Origin: Paenimyroides aestuarii
GTDB taxonomy: Bacteria > Bacteroidota > Bacteroidia > Flavobacteriales > Flavobacteriaceae
DNA length: 64,000 bases
NCBI RefSeq assembly: GCF_024628805.1
Contig: NZ_CP102382.1
Location: forward strand, 2,294,001 to 2,358,000
Reading direction: 5' to 3'
The translations under genes and the position numbers were made by a program. The notes beneath the pieces are model-generated. The model made no database searches and was not told the origin of the DNA. It saw nothing but the letters and a program-made list of their open reading frames with translations. Below are positions 7,974 through 16,063 of the stretch, one piece after another (the first letter of the stretch is position 1; every line of letters starts with the position of its first letter).

Positions 7974-8822
7974 CTACTTGTTTATTTGTTCCTTCAATAC
8001 CAAAACAGGTACATCGGCATGATATGATAACTGCTTGCTTAAACTGCTTGAAAATATCTTTTCAAAAAAGTTTAAATGTCTTTTCACAATACACATTAAA
8101 TCAATCAGTTGATCATCGATAAAAAAGAAAACGCTATCTTCTAATTTTTCATTTAAAACCGTATGAAAACTTACGTTTGTAGCGTTAAATTCTTTTTTCC
8201 AACTATTTAAAACTTCCATTGCGCTTGGGTTTTCTTTTCGCAAAACATGCAACACTTTAACATCTGCTTTCAAAGCTGCTGCAATTTTAATAATTTGCTG
8301 CAAACCAGCTTTATCACTTTCGCGAAGCATTGTTGCAAAACCAAAATGATTCAAACGTTTAAATGTTGCTTTTTTAGGAACACTTAAAATAGGTATTTCT
8401 ACATTTTCCATTACATGAACGGTGTTTGACCCTAATAGTTTTTTTTCAAAACCCGAGTTGCCATTGGTTCCCATCACAATAAAATCAATATGTTCTTCGG
8501 TAATTATTTTTTGCAGAATTGTAAGCAATATACCTTCTTCAAAAATAAAAGTGAGTGGTATATCGCCGCAATTCAACTGTTCTGCCACTGCTCGCAGTTT
8601 AGGAACCTCTTTTTTATAAGTATCAAAATGATTCAACTCAATAGAAGTGTAAACACTTTGAATCAGTTCTGGTTGACCTGCTGAAGTAGTTGAAATAATA
8701 GGCATTTCGTAGGTGTTCAACACATAAATTTCTGCATCAATACTTTGTGCTAATTTCAACGCATATACAAAAGCGTTGCTGGCAGTTTCAGAAAAATCTG
8801 TTGGGAAAAGAATCTTTTTCAT
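7974..8822 (-). CDS. tandem universal stress protein (UspA family)
   Basis: 282 residues made of two Usp domains (about 1-140 and 145-280). The first has the Usp start 'KKILFPTDFSETASNAFVYALKLA' pattern and the nucleotide-binding signature G-x2-G-x9-G(S/T) (GTNGNSG...LLGSNT). The second domain is more diverged and lacks a clear nucleotide motif. Tandem Usp proteins of this size are common in Flavobacteriia and are linked to stress survival. It converges on the permease gene (3 bp gap) and is divergent from mnmE. Confidence 0.85.
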   Translation of the reverse strand: MKKILFPTDFSETASNAFVYALKLAQSIDAEIYVLNTYEMPIISTTSAGQPELIQSVYTSIELNHFDTYKKEVPKLRAVAEQLNCGDIPLTFIFEEGILLTILQKIITEEHIDFIVMGTNGNSGFEKKLLGSNTVHVMENVEIPILSVPKKATFKRLNHFGFATMLRESDKAGLQQIIKIAAALKADVKVLHVLRKENPSAMEVLNSWKKEFNATNVSFHTVLNEKLEDSVFFFIDDQLIDLMCIVKRHLNFFEKIFSSSLSKQLSYHADVPVLVLKEQINK

Positions 8823-8941
8823 GGCATTAAGGTTGTTGGTTTTGCTGATAGGAAATTACAAAAAAAAATGTAATCATCAAACTATTTTCCCTAAACAAAT
8901 AGTCGAAACATTTTATATTGGTAGAATTTATAAACTTGGCG

Positions 8942-8949
8942 TAACTTTG
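8942..8949 (+). promoter_or_regulatory. Bacteroidota -7 promoter element of mnmE
   Basis: TAACTTTG fits TAnnTTTG. It lies 18 bases before the ATG at 8968 and inside the upstream in-frame extension, so it argues for the shorter start. Confidence 0.6.
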
Positions 8950-8967
8950 CTATTCAATTCTTTTTTT

Positions 8968-10368
8968 ATGATTTTAAACGATACAATAGTTGCTTTAGCT
9001 TCGGCTTCGGGTGCAGGTGCCATAGCCGTGATACGGGTTTCTGGTCCAAAAGCAATAGAAACAGTTGCAAACATATTTCGTTCGGTGAAGGGTAAGGATC
9101 TTTTAAAACAGAAATCGCACACCTTGCATTTAGGTTATGTTGTAGAGAATGAAAAGGTTATGGATCAGGTTTTGGTATCCTTGTTTAAAGGTTCCAATTC
9201 TTATACAGGCGAGCCAACCGTTGAAATTTCGTGTCATGGCTCAACATTTATTCAACAAGAAATCATACAATTATTGTTAAGGAAAGGTTGCAGAATGGCC
9301 ACGGCAGGTGAATTTACCATGCGTTCTTTTTTAAACGGAAAAATGGATCTATCACAAGCCGAAGCAGTTGCCGATTTAATTGCATCAGACAACGAAGCAT
9401 CGCACCAAATAGCCATGCAGCAAATGCGCGGCGGTTTTAGTAACGAAATAGCCAAATTGCGTGAAGAACTGCTAAATTTTGCATCGTTAATCGAATTAGA
9501 ACTCGATTTTTCAGAGGAAGATGTAGCGTTTGCAGACCGCACAGCTTTTCGAAATTTAGTGGATCGCATTCAATTTGTACTTAAACGATTAATTGACAGT
9601 TTTGCCGTTGGAAATGTGATTAAAAACGGAATTCCTGTAGCAATAGTTGGCGAACCAAATGTGGGAAAATCTACGCTTTTAAATGCATTACTAAATGAAG
9701 AACGTGCCATTGTATCAGACATTGCCGGCACTACCCGCGACACGATTGAAGATGAATTGGTGATTAATGGAATTGGGTTCCGATTTATTGATACTGCCGG
9801 AATTCGAGATACAAAAGACGTAGTGGAAAGCATCGGAATTAAGAAAACGTTCGAAAAAATAGAGCAAGCCCAAGTGGTTTTGTATCTATTTGAAAGTTTA
9901 AAGTTTAAAGTTCAAAGCTCGGAATACATTATAGAAATTGAAAAAATAAAAAATCAATTTCCGTTAAAACCTTTGGTTGTTGTGATCAATAAAATGGATT
10001 TGCTTTCAGAAGATGAAATTCAAACGATTAAAAAACAACTTGAACCTTTAAACGTTAAGCTTGAAACCATTTCTGCAAAAAATAAAATGGGCATTGAAGA
10101 ACTGAAAAACACCCTACTATCTTTTGTGAATACAGGTGTGTTGCGAAACAATGAAACTGTAATAACCAATTCGCGCCATTACGATGCATTGCTTAAAGCT
10201 TTAGAAGAAATACAAAAGGTGCAGTACGCGCTAGATATGAACATATCTGCCGACCTTATGGCAATCGACATTCGCCAAGCTTTGTACTATTTTGGAGAAA
10301 TTACTGGCGAAGTAACAAATGATGAATTGTTGGGGAATATTTTTGCGAATTTCTGTATTGGAAAATAA
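8968..10368 (+). CDS. mnmE: tRNA modification GTPase MnmE (TrmE)
   Basis: 466 residues from the ATG at 8968. This start is chosen because it gives the family N-terminus MILNDTIVALASA and lies just after a -7 promoter box; the frame is open 64 codons further upstream. MnmE works with MnmG to make 5-carboxymethylaminomethyl-uridine at the tRNA wobble position. Visible: N-terminal formyl-THF-binding domain, G1 motif GEPNVGKS (228-235), DTAG (275-278), NKMD (341-344) and the C-terminal catalytic CIGK (463-466). Odd: the G domain has a short segment SLKFKVQSSE (about 310-319) encoded by direct TTTAAAG repeats, looking like an inserted small repeat. Confidence 0.97.
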   Translation: MILNDTIVALASASGAGAIAVIRVSGPKAIETVANIFRSVKGKDLLKQKSHTLHLGYVVENEKVMDQVLVSLFKGSNSYTGEPTVEISCHGSTFIQQEIIQLLLRKGCRMATAGEFTMRSFLNGKMDLSQAEAVADLIASDNEASHQIAMQQMRGGFSNEIAKLREELLNFASLIELELDFSEEDVAFADRTAFRNLVDRIQFVLKRLIDSFAVGNVIKNGIPVAIVGEPNVGKSTLLNALLNEERAIVSDIAGTTRDTIEDELVINGIGFRFIDTAGIRDTKDVVESIGIKKTFEKIEQAQVVLYLFESLKFKVQSSEYIIEIEKIKNQFPLKPLVVVINKMDLLSEDEIQTIKKQLEPLNVKLETISAKNKMGIEELKNTLLSFVNTGVLRNNETVITNSRHYDALLKALEEIQKVQYALDMNISADLMAIDIRQALYYFGEITGEVTNDELLGNIFANFCIGK

Positions 10369-10405
10369 ATATAGTTTTCTTTAGTAAGATTTACTTTCTT
10401 TTAGT

Positions 10406-10440
10406 TGATTATCAAATATTTATGTTTGATAGTCATTTTC
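10406..10440 (+). terminator. probable terminator after mnmE
   Basis: TATCAAA pairs with TTTGATA across an 8-base loop and is followed by a T-rich run (TCATTTTCTTTTTT). The stem is AT-rich, so it is weak. Confidence 0.4.
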
Positions 10441-10519
10441 TTTTTTATACTTTAGCCATACTTTTGTAACAACTATTGTACAACCGATTGTACAAAGTTT
10501 TACATATAAATTTATAAAT

Positions 10520-10765
10520 ATGAAGTTTTCTGTTAAACAAAAAAAAATCATCTGAAGGAAAAATTAGTTTGTATATTGAGACGTACAAAGGATCTCACAT
10601 TTATGAAGAAGGAAAACGTAAACACATCAGAGAATTTGAATTCTTAAAACGGTACTTACATGAAAACCCAAAAAATCCTAAGGAAAAAAAGAAAACAAAG
10701 AAGCACTTGAGTTTGCTGACCAGGTTCTAACAATTAAGAAAGCGGTAGATTTTGCAGACTTCTAA
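10520..10765 (+). pseudogene. tyrosine recombinase (integrase) N-terminal remnant
   Basis: Reading through two frame changes at poly-A runs gives MKFSVKQKK / SEGKISLYIETYKG / EGKRKHIREFEFLKRYL / PKNPKEKKENKEALEFADQV. This is the N-terminal arm-binding region of Bacteroidota site-specific tyrosine recombinases (pattern 'GKISLY...R.FEFL..YL..NPK...EKE.NKE.L..A'). It stops after about 80 residues; the core-binding and catalytic domains (R-H-R-Y) are absent. The two poly-A frameshifts could be sequencing errors, but the loss of the catalytic part cannot. It marks the left edge of an accessory segment next to mnmE. Confidence 0.75.
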
Positions 10766-11035
10766 AAGCATACAGTTCATTACAGAATAGTTTTCAAATG
10801 CGTTTTACTTTTCCAACATTTTCATTCTAATTTCTTCCATAAACACAAATAGTTTTCTCTTCCTTCTGTTGTAACCACTTCGTTCAATTTTAGATACAAT
10901 CTCAAAAACCTTTTGTTTTTATAAAAATTTGATGTTCAAAGTCAATCGATTTATATTCAGCCAAAATAATGAAGATAGTTAAATTGAAATCAGATAGTTT
11001 AGGTTTAACGGGTTTAAAATTAAACTCTTTTAATT
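10755..11035 (-). pseudogene. IS982-family transposase, N-terminal half (remnant)
   Basis: On the minus strand, from about 11035 down: FNFKPVKPKLSDFNLTIFII and AEYKSIDFEHQIF, then a frame change, then EIVSKIERSGYNRRKRKL and FVFMEEIRMKMLEK, an in-frame stop (10805-10807), and NAFENYSVMNCMLLEVC. This follows the N-terminal half of IS982 transposases: 'PKLSD..L', 'AE...ID.E..LF', 'I.R..YN.RR.KL', then '(V)DS.PLEVC'. The first catalytic Asp is replaced (MNCM instead of VDSM). It is broken by a frameshift and a stop, and ends at the integrase remnant. The C-terminal half of such a transposase lies at 15863-16063 in the same orientation. Confidence 0.65.
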
Positions 11036-11040
11036 TTATA

Positions 11041-11286
11041 TTATAAATTGTTGTCTTTATTTTCGGGAGTATTATAGTATAAAATTCTACCATCAAAAGG
11101 TGGTTTATGAATTTCAAATATGTTGTTTTTAGCTTTAGTTAATACAGTAACTTCCTTGTAGGTATTATCGGCTTGAAGTGCTTCAATAGTAAATTTTCTA
11201 TTTTCAGCATCGATACATGTTGTAATATACACAAAGCCTGTTGGTGTTTTTTTAAAATCGTGTTCGGTGAATAATACGGTTTTCAT
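11041..11286 (-). CDS. hypothetical small protein
   Basis: 81 residues, no signal peptide and no membrane segment. It reads like a compact beta-rich domain (TGFVYITTCIDAENRKFTIEAL). It lies 41 bases downstream of the next minus-strand small gene and may share its transcript. No family recognised. It sits inside the segment flanked by IS982 fragments. Confidence 0.5.
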   Translation of the reverse strand: MKTVLFTEHDFKKTPTGFVYITTCIDAENRKFTIEALQADNTYKEVTVLTKAKNNIFEIHKPPFDGRILYYNTPENKDNNL

Positions 11287-11327
11287 TTTCTTATTTTTTT
11301 AGAAAGATTTCATTTTGCCTGCTAATT

Positions 11328-11624
11328 TTAATCTATTGGTTTATTCAGTTTAAGTATTATGTTGCTGTTTGCTTGGTGATTTGTAGTTTGTTGATTCGGA
11401 GCAGCATCATCAACAGTGATATCTGGTTCGTAAAATAAATCAAACGAGTAAATCCCGGGAGGTAATGGATTTTCATTTGGTTCATAGGATATTTTACAAT
11501 CCTGCTTTAGCGAATTACCTCTACTAAAAATAACACCGTTTTGTAATTTATTTTGATCTAATCCAAAAAGTTCCACATACACATCAGACTGTGGTTTTTC
11601 ACTGTTTTGCAAGTTATTGTTCAT
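11328..11624 (-). CDS. hypothetical small protein
   Basis: 98 residues, polar, Asn/Gln-rich at both ends, without signal peptide or membrane helix. The central part (YVELFGLDQNKLQNGVIF and IYSFDLFYEPDI) looks like a small beta domain. It is followed by the 81-residue gene in the same direction. I cannot assign a function; similar orphan proteins are common in flavobacterial accessory regions. Confidence 0.5.
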   Translation of the reverse strand: MNNNLQNSEKPQSDVYVELFGLDQNKLQNGVIFSRGNSLKQDCKISYEPNENPLPPGIYSFDLFYEPDITVDDAAPNQQTTNHQANSNIILKLNKPID

Positions 11625-11706
11625 AGATGATTTGTTTTATTTTGTTAAACTATAATTGTATCGTATAAAATAAATAAGTGTTTGTTAGCTGCTAAATTTT
11701 TGATTT

Positions 11707-12225
11707 TTATTCTTTGATTATATCTTTTAAAGAAGTTTTTTTATTCAATACATCCGATTTTTTTACTACGGTCATATCTCCATTAAGTTCCAATACCACG
11801 GCACGTACATCCTCAATTTTCTCAATTTTATAACTCCTGATTTCGGCATAAACTTCCTCTTTTGTAATCAGTTCCTTTTGTAGAGCATCGTTTAAAAATT
11901 TTCCATTGTAAAATAAAAGGCTTGGTGTGGAATTAATTACTTTTTCCATTGTATCTGATTTTTTAGCAAGAAAAGCTAATAGGTATTGCAACGAGATGAT
12001 TATAAAAAGACCGGTTAATCCTTCGGCAATCGATACTTTTAATAAAATAATAGACGATAATATAGACCCAAGTGTTACAGATACCACAAAATCGAATGCA
12101 TTTAATTTGGCTAATGTTCTTTTCCCAGATATTTTAATGAATATAAAGAGGCTTAAATACGCTATTGTTCCACAAATTAGTATGTGGTACAAACTTTCCC
12201 AATTTTTGAAGAATAAGTCTTTCAT
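11707..12225 (-). CDS. DUF421 (YetF-like) membrane protein
   Basis: 172 residues. Three membrane helices fill about residues 15-90, and the DUF421 signature 'ISGKRTLAKLNAFDFVVSVTLGSILSS' is clear (usual form 'GKR.....T.FDFV..I.IGS'). The soluble C-terminal part (TPSLLFYNGKFLNDALQKE, then 'EEVYAEIR') is the YetF beta domain. YetF proteins are of unknown biochemical function; in Bacillus they are linked to spore or stress physiology. Length is slightly below the family average of about 200. It lies in the accessory segment together with other stress-type genes. Confidence 0.8.
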   Translation of the reverse strand: MKDLFFKNWESLYHILICGTIAYLSLFIFIKISGKRTLAKLNAFDFVVSVTLGSILSSIILLKVSIAEGLTGLFIIISLQYLLAFLAKKSDTMEKVINSTPSLLFYNGKFLNDALQKELITKEEVYAEIRSYKIEKIEDVRAVVLELNGDMTVVKKSDVLNKKTSLKDIIKE

Positions 12226-12316
12226 ATTTTAAAAATATTTGTGAACAAAAGCACTACAAAAGAGCGCTTATGAAGGTTTAAATTCATTTGATAGGATACG
12301 TTTTTATTACGGAATT

Positions 12317-12526
12317 CTATATATTGGGAACGATTTTAAAAGGATTAAATGCGTTAATTCCCTCTAATAATTGATCCCGATCATTACAATTGTACCATTT
12401 TTTTGTGTTGCGGTCAAAAAAAGATAAAACGGTCATGTACACGTTATTTATTCTCCAATTCACCACATAAACTCCTGATTCTTCAGGCTGATTCTCCGGA
12501 TATTTGCTCCATCTTGCTGTTGCCAT
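12317..12526 (-). CDS. hypothetical small protein (DUF551-like pattern)
   Basis: 69 residues. The pattern 'RWSKYPENQPEESGVYVVNW' then 'FFDRNTKKWYN' resembles the DUF551 layout (W....P.....V.V......FD...W) of short phage and plasmid proteins, but the match is by eye only. No signal peptide or membrane helix. It stands alone, facing away from the 600-base gene-poor region to its right. Confidence 0.5.
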   Translation of the reverse strand: MATARWSKYPENQPEESGVYVVNWRINNVYMTVLSFFDRNTKKWYNCNDRDQLLEGINAFNPFKIVPNI

Positions 12527-13138
12527 AATGCTACAAATTTTATAATTAATGTTTCCATATTTTTTCTGGATTTACTTAGTCAATACCTAACATCATCTCT
12601 CCAAAAAACTAAATTGTATAATAATCTATGGGCAAACAATGTTCCATCTTTGCTTATCTTTTGAGTTATAAGTGATTCATTAAAGTAGCACATTTTAAAT
12701 GCTTACTTACTTGTGGTTTTTATATACACTTTGAGAAATCTTTACCTATTGTTCTTTTTTGAGTTATTGGTCAATTTATACATCTTATTTAAAAATAGTG
12801 CTATTTATTTAATATGATTTTTGATTATTTTATAAATAATTATAATTAAAATTGATTTTTATATTGTATTTTAAATTAATAGTGCTTAAAACTACAATTA
12901 GAGCTATATTTTTTTGTTAACTGATTGTTATATAGTTTTTTACATAATAGGTTAAAATGATTTCAATATGTTTTAAACCTTGAACCCCGCCGGATTATTG
13001 GATAACAAAAGCGGTATAAATATCGCAAACGTTCAAGAATTATGGTCTCGATTTTGTATTTAAGTAAACTAGAACAGTATTAATTGATTTGTAATAAAAA
13101 CCACTACCATACTCTTTTTTTAACTAAATATAAAAGTT
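12527..13138. other. 612-bp gene-poor AT-rich interval
   Basis: No convincing gene on either strand. The only base-composition change is a GC-richer stretch at about 12977-13063, open for 28 codons on the plus strand (TLNPAGLLDNKSGINIANVQ), which may be a gene scrap. The divergent genes at 12526 and 13139 presumably have their promoters here, but I see no clear TAnnTTTG box at the usual distance. Confidence 0.5.
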
Positions 13139-13327
13139 ATGGATACAGATAAATTAAATTGCAACGACAGTGAAATCTTAAGCAATAAATTTGATAAGGA
13201 ACCTAATTATCTTTCAGGGAAAATCATTGATGGTTTAAACGGAAAATTGTTTAGGAGAGATAAAGTGGCTTATAAACCAGATGCTGACAAAGATAATGAA
13301 TTGGATTATAATGCTAAAAATTGTTAG
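13139..13327 (+). CDS. hypothetical small protein
   Basis: 62 residues, strongly polar and rich in Asn, Asp and Lys, with no signal peptide and no membrane helix. It is the first of three genes reading the same way (next ATG 30 bases after its stop). Its charged, low-complexity C-terminus (KPDADKDNELDYNAK) suggests a partly disordered protein. No family recognised. Confidence 0.45.
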   Translation: MDTDKLNCNDSEILSNKFDKEPNYLSGKIIDGLNGKLFRRDKVAYKPDADKDNELDYNAKNC

Positions 13328-13357
13328 TTCTATCGAACCTACCAAAAAAAATATTTT

Positions 13358-13993
13358 ATGAAACAGGATGATTGGCATACTATACCAATAGAACTGAGAA
13401 AGCGAGTTCCAGAACAGCGAATAGGAAGGTGTACAGACACTTACAGCAGCATAAAAATTGAAGAATGTAATACTTCAGACGCGGTTTATGCCAGTATAAA
13501 AAATAGATTGCTCCATGTGAATAATTGGACACTTTATGCGCATTTAACGAATACTGAATTTATACTATTAGATAAAAATGGTAACAGTTCAGACGGATGG
13601 GCAACTGAAGGTTTTTTTATAAAAATTAGATTTTCTAAACTTCAAAAAATACTTTTTGCTCCGTATGATTTTGTACACATAGCCCAACTAGTTAACGAAT
13701 CAAAAATGGTTGGTGATGCATTAGTTATGCAATTGCGACCGGCACACAACCCCAAGAAAAAAGGAAATGAAATAGACCATTTTTTTACTAGTGAAGCTTC
13801 GAATACATTTATATTGTACCGTGATGCTACTAAGATTTATTTATCAATTCATGGAAGAAACGAACAAATAAATCTCAATGTATCACATGTAGCAAAAAAA
13901 ATACGGAATATCACCCTCGCAACCTTTGGTATTTTAGGTATAAGTAACCTGCAATGGAAATCACTTGCAGAAGGATTGTTAAATTATAAGTAG
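13358..13993 (+). CDS. hypothetical protein
   Basis: 211 residues, soluble, mixed alpha/beta, no signal peptide and no enzymatic motif I can identify. A region near residues 85-150 (FFIKIRFSKLQKILFAPYDF, then MQLRPAHNPKKKGNEIDHF) looks conserved-domain-like. It stands between the 62-residue gene and a DCC-family oxidoreductase gene (8-base gap), so it may be co-transcribed with both. Function unknown. Confidence 0.55.
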   Translation: MKQDDWHTIPIELRKRVPEQRIGRCTDTYSSIKIEECNTSDAVYASIKNRLLHVNNWTLYAHLTNTEFILLDKNGNSSDGWATEGFFIKIRFSKLQKILFAPYDFVHIAQLVNESKMVGDALVMQLRPAHNPKKKGNEIDHFFTSEASNTFILYRDATKIYLSIHGRNEQINLNVSHVAKKIRNITLATFGILGISNLQWKSLAEGLLNYK

Positions 13994-14001
13994 CACAAAA
14001 A

Positions 14002-14400
14002 ATGAATGATATATATATTTTATTATACGATGGCGAATGTGGATTCTGTAATTATTGGGTGAATTGGGTGATGCGTAATGATAAAAAAGGGGTTATCAAC
14101 TTCGCATCTTTGCAAGGAGATTTTGGACAAAATTTTCTTTCAAAAAACAATTTACCTTTAGATAAATTCAACACCTTGTATTTAATTCACCCAAACGGTA
14201 AAACATACAAAAAGTCGGATGCTATTTTAAAAATAGGTAGCTTGTTAAAAGGCTGGTATAAATGGTTTGGTATTTTTAAGATAATTCCCAAAGTAATTCG
14301 CGATAAAATTTATGATTTAGTAGCAAAGAATCGAAAGCACATCCGTACTGATAACTGCACACTACCAACAAAAGAACAACGTGCACGCTTTATTAATTAG
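14002..14400 (+). CDS. DCC-family thiol-disulfide oxidoreductase (DUF393)
   Basis: 132 residues. The family signature D-G-E-C-G-F-C is at the N-terminus (LLYDGECGFCNYWVNWVMR), followed by the helix-strand pattern of a thioredoxin-like fold and 'FASLQGDFGQ', where other members have 'F..LQS..G'. The C-terminal part has the basic patch 'YDLVAKNRKHI'. DCC proteins have a CxxC pair expected to be redox-active, but their substrates are unknown. It starts eight bases after the preceding gene. It sits among stress-type genes (DUF421, DUF892). Confidence 0.85.
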   Translation: MNDIYILLYDGECGFCNYWVNWVMRNDKKGVINFASLQGDFGQNFLSKNNLPLDKFNTLYLIHPNGKTYKKSDAILKIGSLLKGWYKWFGIFKIIPKVIRDKIYDLVAKNRKHIRTDNCTLPTKEQRARFIN

Positions 14401-14446
14401 TTAGTTAAACTTTTTAGAAATTAAACAATAATTAAAAATTAAGAAT

Positions 14447-15010
14447 ATGAAAAAGGAACAAAAAACAGAAAACCAAAATTCACAAAATACCAGAATGGTA
14501 AGCCCTAAAAGTTCAGCTGCTGAAGGCTTAAGATCCTTGTTTATTGATGAACTAAAGGATATTGTGTATGCCGAGCGAGCGCTCTTAAAGGCATTGCCTA
14601 AAATGGCTAATAACTGTAGCAGCATCAAACTTAAGAAAGCAATTGAAACTCATGTAAATGTTACAGAACAACAAGTGGAACGTTTGCGTAAAGTTTTTGA
14701 TATATTAGATGAATCAGACCGAGGAAAAAAATGTGATGCCATGGAGGGTTTGATTAAAGAAGGAGAGAGTATTTTAGAAGAAACCGAACCAGGTGCGGTT
14801 CGTGATGCTGCCATTATTTCTGCTTCACAAAAAATAGAGCATTATGAAATTGCTTCCTATGGTACTTTAGTAGCATTTGCAAAAACCTTAGGCGAAGAGG
14901 AAGTAGCCTCTTTGCTAGAAGAAACACTGAACGAAGAAAAAGATGCCGATATAACGCTCACGAAAGCAGCTTATAACGACATAAACTTTGATGCCACTGA
15001 GCAGGAATAA
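14447..15010 (+). CDS. ferritin-like DUF892 protein (YciE/YciF-like)
   Basis: 187 residues. After a polar N-terminal tail (1-20) comes the four-helix DUF892 domain: 'LRSLFIDELKDIVYAERALLKALPKMA', 'HVNVTEQQVERLRKVF', 'AAIISASQKIEHYEIASYGTL' and 'LLEETLNEEKDADITL'. The Glu/His residues (E at the first helix, E..H, E in 'KIEHYE', E in 'NEEK') fit a di-metal ferritin-like site. YciE/YciF proteins are induced by osmotic and general stress in enterics; the exact reaction is not known. A hairpin terminator follows. Confidence 0.88.
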   Translation: MKKEQKTENQNSQNTRMVSPKSSAAEGLRSLFIDELKDIVYAERALLKALPKMANNCSSIKLKKAIETHVNVTEQQVERLRKVFDILDESDRGKKCDAMEGLIKEGESILEETEPGAVRDAAIISASQKIEHYEIASYGTLVAFAKTLGEEEVASLLEETLNEEKDADITLTKAAYNDINFDATEQE

Positions 15011-15044
15011 TCTATACAATTAGATGAATCTCCTTAAATAATCG

Positions 15045-15071
15045 AGGCTTAGATTAAGTTCTAAGCCTTTT
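15045..15071 (+). terminator. rho-independent terminator
   Basis: AGGCTTAGA and TCTAAGCCT form a 9-bp stem with a 6-base loop followed by TTTGCTTTCTT; it ends the DUF892 transcript. Confidence 0.65.
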
Positions 15072-15131
15072 GCTTTCTTACACGCTCACTATCATAAAAG
15101 CAATGCCATTAATCTTTTTTATCTAAAAGAA

Positions 15132-15470
15132 TCAAAAGAATAGCCAAATGTTTTCTTTTTCAGTATTAACACTTTTTAGAAAAAACGAAGGATTGCTTTC
15201 GGTTAACTGCTTAAAATCTTTATTAAAATGCGATGGATCGTAAAATAAATGATCAAAGGTAAGAGTTCTAAGATTCTTAACATTTTTGGAATGTTTAATT
15301 GCCTTTCTAAAACGGTGTATGCTTTTGGCAAAACATATGTTACAGATCGTACAGTAAAAAGCTATAAAGAAGCAATTGTGCCCCAGGTTATCATCAATGA
15401 TTTATCAAACACAAAAAATGATGAGGTAATAAAAGCAGCTTGCAACTGGATTAGAGAAAACAAAATCTTT
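15132..15470 (-). pseudogene. AraC-family regulator remnant (C-terminal HTH)
   Basis: The minus strand reads, in one frame, SVTYVLPKAYTVLERQLNI then PKMLRIL, resembling the first AraC helix-turn-helix ('S.R.LERQF....G..PKM..RI.R'). After a frame change it reads NLRTLTFDHLFYDPSHFNKD and FKQLTESNPSFFLKSVN, matching the second helix-turn-helix ('LT..AY...YYD.SHF..DFK..TG..P..F'), then stops at 15132. An upstream in-frame stop is also present. So this is a decayed regulator without its N-terminal domain. A 74-codon plus-strand ORF (15249-15473) overlaps it antisense and is probably not a gene. Confidence 0.6.
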
Positions 15471-15473
15471 TAA

Positions 15474-15862
15474 GCAACATATTATTGTAAGCTTATGGAT
15501 TTATTATTGTTTAAATACTTTCGCTGCACTTAATTAATCCATAAATAAAAAGATATATAGCAAAAACCAAAATTTTAAGTGAACTAAAAAGAGGTTGCAG
15601 TTAGAAAACATACAACCTCTTAATTAACCAAAAAAAACACTTATGAACTGCAAATATAATCATTTTATATGCATGCATATAATTTTTAACTCATTTTTTT
15701 TTCTATCAGCGCAGTAGCTTGAAAAGCAGTAATTAGCTATCTTCACAATACCTGTTCAAAACTACATTTAAAGTGTATTTACATGAAAGTTAGTGTTTTA
15801 TAATTTTGAAGGTGTAAATATGGATTTTTTTTACCTGCTGTGCATTTAGCAGAAATAAATTT
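15474..15862. other. gene-poor interval with one hairpin
   Basis: No gene seen. AAGAGGTTG (15589-15597) and CAACCTCTT (15613-15621) pair across a 15-base loop, but without a T-run, so I do not call it a terminator. Confidence 0.4.
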
Positions 15863-16063
15863 TTATTTTGTTTTAACTTCTTTTAAAACGTAAAAATTCA
15901 GATATTGAATCGATAATTGAGAAATTTCAGTTTTAATGCGCTTTCTAATTTTAGATTTTGTTTTAGAAAATTGTAGAAAAGTATATTGATTTTTTCTCAT
16001 AGGAACGGAGAGTTTAACCTCGAAATAATGGAATAAATCTTCCTGAATATTTTGCTGATGCAT
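15863..16063 (-). pseudogene. IS982-family transposase, C-terminal part (remnant)
   Basis: 66 codons open on the minus strand: QEDLFHYFEVKLSVPMRKNQ, then SKIRKRIKTEISQL, then SIQYLNFYVLKEVKTK. This follows the end of IS982 transposases ('L.VP.RKNQ', 'RKRIET.FSQL' holding the catalytic Glu, and a terminal 'QY.NF.....QIK'). Between ISQL and SIQY about 40 residues of the family are missing, so there is an internal deletion. The N-terminal half and middle are absent here; a matching N-terminal half lies at 10755-11035 in the same orientation. The Met at 16063 is not a real start. Confidence 0.55.

Noticed and set aside
8776..8967. 64-codon N-terminal extension of MnmE
   Set aside because: It overlaps the start of the divergent usp gene, has no family similarity, and contains the likely promoter.
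10902..11117. 71-codon minus-strand ORF as an independent gene
   Set aside because: Its C-terminal part is the IS982 transposase remnant; its N-terminal part overlaps the 11041-11286 gene in another frame.
12977..13063. 28-codon open stretch TLNPAGLLDNKSGINIANVQ...
   Set aside because: Coding-like composition but no start codon and no recognisable family; noted only as a possible scrap.
15249..15473. 74-codon plus-strand ORF
   Set aside because: The opposite strand carries AraC helix-turn-helix sequence over the same bases; the plus-strand peptide resembles nothing I know.
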